Assembly: GCA_965365345.1 (NCBI GenBank)
Contig: CBDUBH010000088.1
Coordinates: 1-15,375, forward strand
Direction: 5' to 3'
Origin: CBDUBH01 sp965365345
GTDB taxonomy: Bacteria > Bacteroidota > Ignavibacteria > Ignavibacteriales > SURF-24
Length of the DNA: 15,375 nt
In this document: positions 7,671 through 14,123 of the stretch, in pieces
Position numbering within the stretch: position 1 is the first letter of the stretch
Layout: every line of letters starts with the position of its first letter
Program-made: the position numbers and the translations under genes
The notes under the pieces: model-generated
Database searches by the model: none
Told to the model about the DNA's origin: nothing
The model's input: the letters and a program-made list of their open reading frames with translations, nothing else

Positions 7671-7869
7671 GAGGGCAGAAATATTTTCAATTTTAAGTTT
7701 GTCATAACAGCAATAAGCTTAATTTCTCTTAACCTTATTTTCCGGTCATTGCCTGAATGGACAAACTTTCATTTTCTGTATTACCTCTTTTTGTTTAAAA
7801 CCGATTCCTTTTTAAGGATATGTATTTAAACCCCTCCGATATTGTTAGAGGAGCTGCGGTTCTGCTTTT
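7671..7869 (+). other. Structured intergenic element, possible ncRNA or remnant mobile element
   Basis: In the 518-base gap 7578-8095, a 199-base stretch contains nested complementary arms. Outer arms 7671-7680 / 7860-7869 form 10 pairs, three of them G-U in the plus-strand RNA. A perfect 9-bp stem AAGTTTGTC / GACAAACTT (7695-7703 / 7760-7768) encloses two hairpins: 7712-7739 (AATAAG-c-TTAA, loop, TTAA-c-CTTATT) and 7747-7759 (CATT/AATG). A further hairpin, GTTTAAA / TTTAAAC (7793-7799 / 7825-7831), contains CCTT/AAGG; another is CCTC / GAGG (7833-7836 / 7848-7851). No ORF of substance was seen on either strand. I do not recognise the family. The wobble pairs weakly favour plus-strand RNA, but an insertion-element remnant is equally possible. 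Confidence 0.4.
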
Positions 7870-7978
7870 GTTGCTTTAAATGTTATGTAAGGTATGATAA
7901 GTAAAGCGGATTTTATGTTTAGGTTTGTCAATTAAATTAAAGTAACTAAGTAATTTTGGTGCTCCTTTAACTTTATCG

Positions 7979-7998
7979 TTTAATTTTTATAAATTAAA
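7979..7998. repeat. Perfect AT-rich inverted repeat upstream of the lipoprotein gene
   Basis: TTTAATTT (7979-7986) and AAATTAAA (7991-7998) form a perfect 8-bp stem with a 4-base loop. It lies 112 bases before the lipoprotein start codon. It could be an operator, but AT-rich palindromes are common by chance here. The rest of 7870-8110 shows nothing else identifiable. Confidence 0.35.
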
Positions 7999-8110
7999 TC
8001 AGATAAAAATAACTCCCATATCTTTTATAATCCTAAAATACGTGCCTTTCCTTGAGATTTTATTGCTTTCATTTTAGATTGAATAAAGAGGGATTTTGAA
8101 AGGTTTGATT

Positions 8111-8536
8111 ATGAAAAGATTATTTATTGTTTTTGGTTTGATATTATTGAGTTTTATTTATTCTTCTTGTTCATTTCGCGAAGCAGATTTTAATGAAAAG
8201 ATTGTTGGGACCTGGGAAGTTACAAATATTTCTGAATTACAGCATGTAAAATTGCCTGCCGGATTTTGGATAAAATTTTATGATGATGGCACATTTGAAA
8301 GCGGTTGGAAAAAGAAAGTAAAATTTCAATCAGGTTTTTGGAATGTTGATAAAATAAATTCATTGCTTGTTTTAGAAAGCAATGAAAATTCTCACGAAGC
8401 AAGTTCATGGTTCATAAAACTAAAAGATTTAAAAATGAATTGGCAGTGGGCTTCTTCCGGAAGCGATATAGAACTTCAATTTGAAAAAACTAAGGAAGTG
8501 CAGACTTATAATTTAATTGATCATGTAATTCTGTAA
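8111..8536 (+). CDS. Small lipoprotein with lipocalin-like domain
   Basis: A 141-residue lipoprotein. Residues 1-19 are a lipoprotein signal peptide (MKR, hydrophobic core) ending in the lipobox YSSC, with Cys20 as the lipid-anchored residue. The mature part begins near KIVGTWEVTN (30-39) and continues FYDDGTFESGW (56-66), SGFWNVD and LLVLES. This GTW...DGTF...G.W pattern is typical of the short lipocalin-like beta-barrel domains common in Bacteroidota lipoproteins. Ligand and role are unknown. ATG 8111 was chosen because AAAGG sits 7 bases upstream and the signal peptide starts cleanly there; an in-frame TTG at 8096 would add five residues. It stands alone, converging on oxyR. Confidence 0.78.
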   Translation: MKRLFIVFGLILLSFIYSSCSFREADFNEKIVGTWEVTNISELQHVKLPAGFWIKFYDDGTFESGWKKKVKFQSGFWNVDKINSLLVLESNENSHEASSWFIKLKDLKMNWQWASSGSDIELQFEKTKEVQTYNLIDHVIL

Positions 8537-8553
8537 TTCTTTGAAAAAAAATT

Positions 8554-8600
8554 AATTGCTGACTTTATTTTTTACTTACTAAAATCTGAGCAATTTTTTT
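8554..8600 (+). terminator. Weak candidate terminator between the lipoprotein gene and oxyR
   Basis: AATTGCT (8554-8560) and AGCAATT (8589-8595) are complementary, and the second arm runs into a T stretch to 8600. The 28-base loop is long and the stem AT-rich, so this is tentative. It lies between the convergent stops at 8536 and 8604. Confidence 0.35.
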
Positions 8601-8603
8601 AAT

Positions 8604-9545
8604 CTAAATTTCCAAAATAATTCCCCCGGGTTTTAATGAAAGTTCTTTAGGCAGCGAATTTATAATTTCATTTTTGAATGCTTCTATAATATGTTTTTTC
8701 AAATATGCCCTGTGAAAAACTATACTGATCTCACGTTTAGGCACGGGAGAAGAAAATTCTTTTACAAGATTTTCTTTTTTCGTTCCTTTCATTTCTTTTG
8801 ATGCTAAATAAGGCAATAAAGTTATTCCGAAATTCTGTTCAACAAGTTTTTTCAAAGTTTCCAAATTTCCCGCTTCAAATCTTACACTCTTTTCTGAATT
8901 TGAATTTGCAGAATCACCACACAACTGTAATGCCTGTCCTCTGAAACAATGACCTTCCTGCAACAATAATAATTCCGATTGCGAAATATCTTTTGCAATT
9001 AACTTTTTCTTTTTTGAAAGTTTATGTTGCGGCGGAATGTATGCAACAAATGGTTCGTAATAAATTGTTTCTTCAATAAGATCTTTTATATGAAGCGGAG
9101 TTGCCATTATTCCCAGATCAATTTCTTCGTTCTGAAGTTTTTCAACTATTTGCGCAGTTTGAATTTCATCAATTGTAAGTTGAACATTCGGATATTTGTC
9201 AATAAAGTTTTCCAAAAAAAGCGGCAAAAGATACGGCGCAACAGTTGGAATTATTCCTACTTTAAAACTTCCGGAAATTTCTTTTGTGTAAATGTTTACA
9301 ATGTCCTCAATCCTTGCGGCTTCCTGCAAAACTTTACGGGCTTGCTTTATAATTTCTTTTCCAATATCTGTGGGAATTACGGGCTGTTTACTTCGATCGA
9401 ATATAATTACGCCTAATTGCTCTTCAAGTTTTTGAATTTGCATGCTTAAAGTCGGCTGCGTAATAAAACATTTTTTAGCGGCACTAGCAAAATGTCTATA
9501 ATTATCAACCGCAATTATATATGAAAGTTGAACGAGTGAAATCAT
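8604..9545 (-). CDS. oxyR: OxyR-type LysR-family peroxide-sensing regulator
   Basis: A 313-residue LysR-type regulator. The N-terminal winged helix-turn-helix (about 1-60) includes HFASAAKKCFITQPTLS and the LEEQLGVIIFDR stretch typical of the family. A substrate-type sensing domain starts near residue 92. The segment EGHCFRGQALQLC places Cys200 and Cys209 exactly as the redox pair Cys199/Cys208 of E. coli OxyR (GHCLRDQAMGFC), so a peroxide-driven disulfide switch is expected. It is divergent from ahpC, the classic OxyR target. An ATAG-N7-CTAT site lies 9-23 bases upstream of its ATG (9543-9545), suggesting autoregulation. No clear Shine-Dalgarno is seen. Confidence 0.93.
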   Translation of the reverse strand: MISLVQLSYIIAVDNYRHFASAAKKCFITQPTLSMQIQKLEEQLGVIIFDRSKQPVIPTDIGKEIIKQARKVLQEAARIEDIVNIYTKEISGSFKVGIIPTVAPYLLPLFLENFIDKYPNVQLTIDEIQTAQIVEKLQNEEIDLGIMATPLHIKDLIEETIYYEPFVAYIPPQHKLSKKKKLIAKDISQSELLLLQEGHCFRGQALQLCGDSANSNSEKSVRFEAGNLETLKKLVEQNFGITLLPYLASKEMKGTKKENLVKEFSSPVPKREISIVFHRAYLKKHIIEAFKNEIINSLPKELSLKPGGIILEI

Positions 9546-9553
9546 TTTAGCTT

Positions 9554-9589
9554 ATAGATTTTTTCTATGATATTATAAATTTAATCAAT
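9554..9589. promoter_or_regulatory. Candidate OxyR operator at the oxyR start
   Basis: ATAG (9554-9557), seven bases, CTAT (9565-9568) exactly matches one half of the E. coli OxyR consensus ATAG-N7-CTAT, with dyad arms ATAGA/TCTAT. A weaker second half, ATAA (9575-9578) N7 CAAT (9586-9589), follows after six instead of seven bases. Bound OxyR here would cover the oxyR leader, fitting autorepression. The match is read by eye in AT-rich DNA. Confidence 0.5.
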
Positions 9590-9592
9590 TTG

Positions 9593-9617
9593 ATTTATAA
9601 TTGCCATAACTATAAAT
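9593..9617. promoter_or_regulatory. Inverted repeat in the oxyR-ahpC intergenic region
   Basis: ATTTATA (9593-9599) and TATAAAT (9611-9617) are perfect inverted repeats separated by 11 bases. The position, about 120 bases upstream of ahpC, suits an activator site. It does not match the ATAG/CTAT pattern, so its binder, if any, is unknown. Confidence 0.35.
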
Positions 9618-9737
9618 TGTTGATTGTGTTATTTGAGAATATGTAAATCATCTCTGTGGCGCACAAAAAAACGAATCAAAAAAAAATATTTTATTAATTT
9701 TTATTTTAAATAAATCTCAAAATACAGGAGTAATTTT

Positions 9738-10280
9738 ATGTTAGGTGTTGGTCAAAAATTTCCACAGTTCAGCAAAAAAACAGTTGTATCAATTGAAAAA
9801 GGTAAAGAGTTTGCACAATTGACAAATGAAGATCATCAAAGAGAAGGAAAATGGATGGTGATGTTCTGGTATCCGAAAGATTTTACTTTTGTTTGCCCGA
9901 CCGAAATTGCAGAATTCAATAAACATTTTGATGATTTCCGTGATAGAGATACTTTGTTGGTTGGTGCTTCAACTGATTCTGAATTTGTTCATCTCGCGTG
10001 GAGAAATGATCATAAAGATCTGAGAGATTTGAAATTCCCTTTAATTGCAGATACTTCAAAATCATTGGCTCACGATCTTGGAATTTTGGAAGTAGATGAA
10101 AAAGTAGCTTACAGAGCAACTTATATTGTTGATCCTCAAGGAATTGTAAGATTTGCAAGCGTTAACGATCTTAGTGTTGGCAGAAACGTAAAAGAAGTTG
10201 TAAGAGTTTTGGATGCTTTACAAACTGATGAATTGTGCCCTTGCAACTGGCAAAAAGGCGAAGAAACAATTGCTGTTTAA
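9738..10280 (+). CDS. ahpC: 2-Cys peroxiredoxin, alkyl hydroperoxide reductase subunit C
   Basis: A 180-residue AhpC/TSA-family peroxidase that reduces hydrogen peroxide and organic hydroperoxides in the cytoplasm. The peroxidatic cysteine is Cys53 in DFTFVCPTE. The C terminus has LCPCNW with Cys167 and Cys169, the same CPC tail as Mycobacterium tuberculosis AhpC (Cys174/Cys176), rather than the single resolving cysteine of enteric AhpC. That tail goes with reduction by AhpD instead of AhpF, and an AhpD-like gene follows 31 bases downstream; no AhpF gene is present here. The start is supported by AGGAG (9726-9730), seven bases before ATG. It is divergent from oxyR and probably activated by it. 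Confidence 0.95.
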   Translation: MLGVGQKFPQFSKKTVVSIEKGKEFAQLTNEDHQREGKWMVMFWYPKDFTFVCPTEIAEFNKHFDDFRDRDTLLVGASTDSEFVHLAWRNDHKDLRDLKFPLIADTSKSLAHDLGILEVDEKVAYRATYIVDPQGIVRFASVNDLSVGRNVKEVVRVLDALQTDELCPCNWQKGEETIAV

Positions 10281-10311
10281 ATTTATTCATTCACAAAAAC
10301 AAAATTTAATT

Positions 10312-10893
10312 ATGTCATTAATAGAAACAAGATCAGATTTATTGAATGATTTAAGAGTTGAAAATTATCAGGAGTTTCCCAACTTGGAATCAATGATAAA
10401 AGGCGAAACAAGATATTTAAGAGATCTAAGGATCAATTTGAAAAACACTCTTAATTCAGAAAACTTTACAATTAAAGAAGGATATTTTATTGCGCTTGCA
10501 ATTGCGGTAAACGAAAAAAATCGTATTTTGATTGATTCATTTACTCAGCTTGCGATTGAAAACGGTGCTAATGATGCTGAAATTGCAGAAGTTTACGCAT
10601 GCGCTTCTATGCTTGCAGTAAATAATGTTTTCTATCGTTTCAGGCATTTTATGAAGAGCGAAACATACAATAATCTTCCTGCGGGAATCAAAATGAATGT
10701 TATGATGAATCCCGTTTTAGGAAAAGAATTTTTCGAGCTTTTGAGTCTTGCTGTTTCGGCTGTTAACGGATGCGAACAATGCGTGGTTTCACACGAAGTT
10801 TCGGTTAGAAAAGCCGGTGCTTCGGAAGCACGGATTTTCGATGCTATCAGATTGGCTTCCGTAGTTCGCGGACTTTCAGTAGCGTTAAATTAA
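10312..10893 (+). CDS. ahpD: AhpD-like alkylhydroperoxidase / carboxymuconolactone decarboxylase family
   Basis: A 193-residue, all-helical protein of the AhpD family. NGCEQCVVSHE gives the CXXC-X3-H active site, Cys154, Cys157 and His161, equivalent to Cys130/Cys133/His137 of the mycobacterial enzyme, which transfers reducing equivalents to AhpC. A second family segment, IAEVYACASMLAVNN, lies about 30 residues into the first repeat region of the fold. ATG 10312 was chosen; upstream in-frame codons overlap the ahpC 3' end and do not resemble the family. Only 31 bases separate it from ahpC, so the two form an operon, ending at the GAAA-loop terminator 10913-10941. Confidence 0.93.
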   Translation: MSLIETRSDLLNDLRVENYQEFPNLESMIKGETRYLRDLRINLKNTLNSENFTIKEGYFIALAIAVNEKNRILIDSFTQLAIENGANDAEIAEVYACASMLAVNNVFYRFRHFMKSETYNNLPAGIKMNVMMNPVLGKEFFELLSLAVSAVNGCEQCVVSHEVSVRKAGASEARIFDAIRLASVVRGLSVALN

Positions 10894-10912
10894 TTTCATT
10901 TAAATGAAAATT

Positions 10913-10941
10913 AAAAGCCGCAAAGAAATTTGCGGCTTTTT
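10913..10941. terminator. Strong, probably bidirectional terminator
   Basis: AAAAGCCGCAAA (10913-10924), a GAAA tetraloop and TTTGCGGCTTTT (10929-10940) form a perfect 12-bp hairpin with T runs on both sides. It lies 20 bases after ahpD and 61 bases beyond the topoisomerase stop on the other strand, so it can serve both converging units. A 16-base perfect palindrome (10894-10909) sits just before it. Confidence 0.9.
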
Positions 10942-11001
10942 AAAAAAATTCTTTCCTGAATTTTATATTCTCAAATTCTTACGTTCTGGAATTCCAATCT
11001 C

Positions 11002-12081
11002 TCATTTCTTAATTCTTTTACACAAAATATTTAAAACCGCTTTTTCTTCTTTTTCCAATCCGTTTGGATTATCTTCAAATTTTGTTTGAGCTTTTTGCAT
11101 TTCGGTAAGTAAAGTACCGTCTTTATATGACTCAATAATTTCAGGATGAATGTAATATTTTCTGCAAACCGAAATTGTATTATTCAAAGAATTTGCTACA
11201 ATTTTTATTGCAGAATTAATTTTTCTTTTTTCATCTTTTTCATTTTCTGCTTTTCCCGTTTGATAAAGTTCGATAGCGGCTAATACTGTTCCGCCCCACG
11301 TCCTGAAATCTTTTGCGGTAAATCCTAAATCAACAATATTTTTCAGATATTCATTTACATCGTATGAATCAATTGCCTGTAATTTTCCTTCTTCATCAAT
11401 GTATTGAAAAAGATGCTGTCCTGGAAGTTCCTGACATTTTTTAATCACGTTTGCAAGTTTACGATTCATAAAATCAACTTCCCACAATTTTCCGCTTTTA
11501 CCTTTAAACAGAAATTTAATTTTTGATCCGCTTATTTCGATGTGCTTGTTTCTTAATGTAGTTAATCCGTAGGACTTATTTGTTTTTGCGTATTCCGTAT
11601 TTCCAACGCGAATTAATGTTTCTTCCAAAAGTTTAATTATCACCCCAATAATCTTTTCTTTTGAAAGCGAAATTTTTCTTAAATCAGAATTTACTTTTTC
11701 TCTTATTAACGGAAGAGATTCAGCAAACTTTATCATCATATTGAATTTATTGGTGTTTCTGATCTCATCCCATTTCGGATGATAAATATATTGCTTTCTT
11801 CCCTTAGCATCAAAACCAACAACCTGAATGTGTCCGTTTGATTTTTTGCAGATTTGAACTTTTTCCCACGCCGGCGGAATTACTAAATCTTCTATTCTTT
11901 TAAGAAGTTTTTCATCAGTAATTTTTTCGCCGTTTCCGTTAAAATATGAAAATCCGCGTCCTGATTTTTTACGAAGAATGCCGAAACTTTCAGTTGATAC
12001 ATAGCGCAATCCGGCTGCTTCGGCAGATTCTTCATAATCCTGGAAAATTAGGTCATCAATATATTTTAATTTACTGATCAT
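11002..12081 (-). CDS. DNA topoisomerase IB (poxvirus-like)
   Basis: A 359-residue type IB topoisomerase that relaxes supercoils through a 3'-phosphotyrosyl intermediate, close to the usual bacterial length. The N-terminal domain (about 20-100) contains GRGFSYFNGNGE and IPPAWEKVQICKKSNGHIQ, hallmarks of the bacterial family. Catalytic-domain residues are Arg158 in IRVGN, Lys193/195 in FKGKSGK, Arg260 in KDFRTWGGT and the nucleophile Tyr310 in CRKYYIHP. As in other bacterial members, Asn rather than His appears at the NT position before the tyrosine (NNTISVCR). Its start lies two bases after the stop of the debranching-enzyme gene, so it is almost certainly part of that operon. No mobile-element signature accompanies it. 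Confidence 0.93.
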   Translation of the reverse strand: MISKLKYIDDLIFQDYEESAEAAGLRYVSTESFGILRKKSGRGFSYFNGNGEKITDEKLLKRIEDLVIPPAWEKVQICKKSNGHIQVVGFDAKGRKQYIYHPKWDEIRNTNKFNMMIKFAESLPLIREKVNSDLRKISLSKEKIIGVIIKLLEETLIRVGNTEYAKTNKSYGLTTLRNKHIEISGSKIKFLFKGKSGKLWEVDFMNRKLANVIKKCQELPGQHLFQYIDEEGKLQAIDSYDVNEYLKNIVDLGFTAKDFRTWGGTVLAAIELYQTGKAENEKDEKRKINSAIKIVANSLNNTISVCRKYYIHPEIIESYKDGTLLTEMQKAQTKFEDNPNGLEKEEKAVLNILCKRIKK

Positions 12082-12083
12082 AC

Positions 12084-14123
12084 TTATTCAGAAGTTTTTA
12101 AATAGCATCTTAAAGTTTCGGCAACGCCCCAAGCTTGTGCAATACAGCCGCGCGGAGTATAAGGAAATTCAGCATCAAAAATTTCGCTGATCGAACCCAT
12201 ACAAGCTTCACCGAGATGCGCTTCAAATCCTTCCAGAAATTTTCTTGCACTTTTTGTATCCTCGGGATTTACCTTTAACCATGCATCAATAAAAGGACCG
12301 ATAAGCCATGACCAAACTGTGCCTTGATGATAAGCCGCATCCCGTGAGCGAAGATCACCAAAATATTTCGGTTTATAATCTGGAAATCCCGCAGCCAATG
12401 ATCTTAATCCAACAGGAGTTAAAAGCTTATCTTTAACAATATTTAAAACATCATTCCAATACTGATGCTCAAGCACGGGATGCGGAAGCGAAATTGCAAA
12501 TATTTGATTTGGTCTTATTACTTTGTCGTTTCCTTCTTCTCCTTCAATCACATCATACAAATAACATTCTTCTTTCATCCAGAATTTTTTATTGAATGAG
12601 TTACAAACTTTTTCTGCTATATCTTTATATTTTTTTGCTGATTGTTTATCGTCTTCTTCAGCGTACCATTTTTCCATAAGTTTAAGCGCATTATACCAAA
12701 GCGCATTTATTTCAACTGCTTTTCCTCTGCGTGGAGTTACAACCCAGCCGTCAACTTTTGCATCCATCCATGTTAATTGATATCCTTCTTTTCCCTGAAT
12801 TATCAAAGCATCTTCCGGATCCATTTTTATATTGTAGTGAGTTCCTTTTATGTGATGCTCAATTACATCTTTTAATTTTGGCAAAATCTGAAGTAAAGTA
12901 TTTCTATCATTTGTAACTTCAATATATCTATCAAGCGCGTGGAAAAACCAAAGAGTTGCATCGGCAGTATGATACAAACCTTCATTCTCGCCTTCCGGAA
13001 ACATGTTTGGTATAAGTCCATCTTTTATGTAATGAGCGAAAGTCCTTAAAATCCAGCCCGCTTCATGAAATCTTCCGGTTGATAAAGTTAAACCTTCGAG
13101 ACTTATCATTGTATCACGTCCCCAATCGGTAAACCAGTGATATCCTGCGATTACAGTTCTTATTTCATCTCCTGATGCTCTTGCGCGAGCGGAGTCTTCA
13201 ATTCTACCTGAAGGCGTGATTATAAATTGATCTGCTGCAAGAACAAGTTTTGCGCCGTATCCGTTTTGAACTTCTTTAGGAGCTGCTAGAATTAATTTAC
13301 GTCTTCTTTCCGTTTCGGAATTTATTGCTTCTTCGGGAGTTAATGCAAGTAAGGTTTTCCAATCTTCAGTTGAAGCAACAAGTGTTGCACTTTGATCTTT
13401 TTGCAATTCCGCTCTGAAATATCCCGGATTCCAAAGTACGCCGCGTGATTCGTAACCGCGTTCTGCTTCCAATCTGTAATAAACTTCGCGCGTTTTTCCT
13501 CCATCAGAAGTAAATGCCCCATTTTTGTTAACAAGATAAAATCTTAAAGGAGGAAATTCGGAATTTGAATAAAGTTCATACTTGTTATTAACGATTATCA
13601 TTTTGTAAGGATCGCCTAATTGTGAATTTACGGGCGATTCATGCGGTCTATAATGCATTGAAGGACGGACTTCCAATCTTATCGGACCTTCACCTTTAAT
13701 AAGTTTATAAATAATATTAACGGTATTTTGTCTGTACGGCATTATAATTATTTTTTCTATTATTGTTCCATGTGCTTCATATCGCCAAACCGGAATTCCG
13801 TTTTCCAATCTGAACTGAGTTAAATATTCAGAGCTTCTTAATTCAAGAACATTTTCATCAACTTCTTCCGAACCCAGATCAATTTGATTTCCGCCCGGCA
13901 AGATAAAAGTTTCTGAAAGATGATTAAGCATTACGGTTCTTCCGTATGGAGTTGGCAGCGCGGAAATCAGCAAGCCGTGATATCTTCTTGTCGGAACTCC
14001 GCCGACTGTTCCGGATGCGTAACCGCCTAATCCGTTTGTTACCAGCCATTCGCGAGTAACTAAAAGTTCACTTTCATTTTTTGTATTTTCGTTCCAATCC
14101 ATTTTCTGGATCAAATTATCCAT
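12084..14123 (-). CDS. Glycogen debranching enzyme (amylo-alpha-1,6-glucosidase, GH133 type)
   Basis: A 679-residue cytoplasmic enzyme expected to remove alpha-1,6 branches from glycogen or limit dextrins. The N-terminal GDE_N beta domain carries EWLVTNGLGGYASGT and PTRRYHGLL (25-52), diagnostic of the bacterial/archaeal family. The (alpha/alpha)6-barrel has WFTDWGRDTMISLEGL (330-345), HTADATLWF (385-393), a TWMDA segment and PRRGKAVEINALW. The end has ISEIFDAEFPYTPRGC and QAWGVAE. Length is normal and no break was seen. AAAGGAGG lies seven bases before the ATG (14121-14123), the strongest ribosome-binding site in the window, even though the start overlaps the treZ stop by 13 bases. It would supply linear maltodextrins to the TreY/TreZ route. 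Confidence 0.95.
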   Translation of the reverse strand: MDNLIQKMDWNENTKNESELLVTREWLVTNGLGGYASGTVGGVPTRRYHGLLISALPTPYGRTVMLNHLSETFILPGGNQIDLGSEEVDENVLELRSSEYLTQFRLENGIPVWRYEAHGTIIEKIIIMPYRQNTVNIIYKLIKGEGPIRLEVRPSMHYRPHESPVNSQLGDPYKMIIVNNKYELYSNSEFPPLRFYLVNKNGAFTSDGGKTREVYYRLEAERGYESRGVLWNPGYFRAELQKDQSATLVASTEDWKTLLALTPEEAINSETERRRKLILAAPKEVQNGYGAKLVLAADQFIITPSGRIEDSARARASGDEIRTVIAGYHWFTDWGRDTMISLEGLTLSTGRFHEAGWILRTFAHYIKDGLIPNMFPEGENEGLYHTADATLWFFHALDRYIEVTNDRNTLLQILPKLKDVIEHHIKGTHYNIKMDPEDALIIQGKEGYQLTWMDAKVDGWVVTPRRGKAVEINALWYNALKLMEKWYAEEDDKQSAKKYKDIAEKVCNSFNKKFWMKEECYLYDVIEGEEGNDKVIRPNQIFAISLPHPVLEHQYWNDVLNIVKDKLLTPVGLRSLAAGFPDYKPKYFGDLRSRDAAYHQGTVWSWLIGPFIDAWLKVNPEDTKSARKFLEGFEAHLGEACMGSISEIFDAEFPYTPRGCIAQAWGVAETLRCYLKTSE

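Noticed and set aside
7746..7772. Eight-codon minus-strand ORF (MKVCPFRQ) as a leader peptide or transposase remnant
   Set aside because: Too short, with no good ribosome-binding site, and it lies wholly within the paired arms of the structured element.
7671..7869. 6S RNA
   Set aside because: Length is right, but there is no single rod with a central bubble; the arms form a branched arrangement instead.
9024..9416. 130-codon plus-strand ORF antisense to oxyR
   Set aside because: A shadow of the oxyR codon pattern, rich in Asn, Phe and Cys, with no family resemblance.
10213..10311. N-terminal extension of the AhpD gene reaching into ahpC
   Set aside because: The extra 33 codons mostly overlap the ahpC 3' end in another frame and do not resemble AhpD; ATG 10312 gives the normal family N terminus.
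10904..11089. 61-codon plus-strand ORF after ahpD
   Set aside because: It runs through the terminator hairpin and antisense into topoisomerase IB, with no ribosome-binding site.
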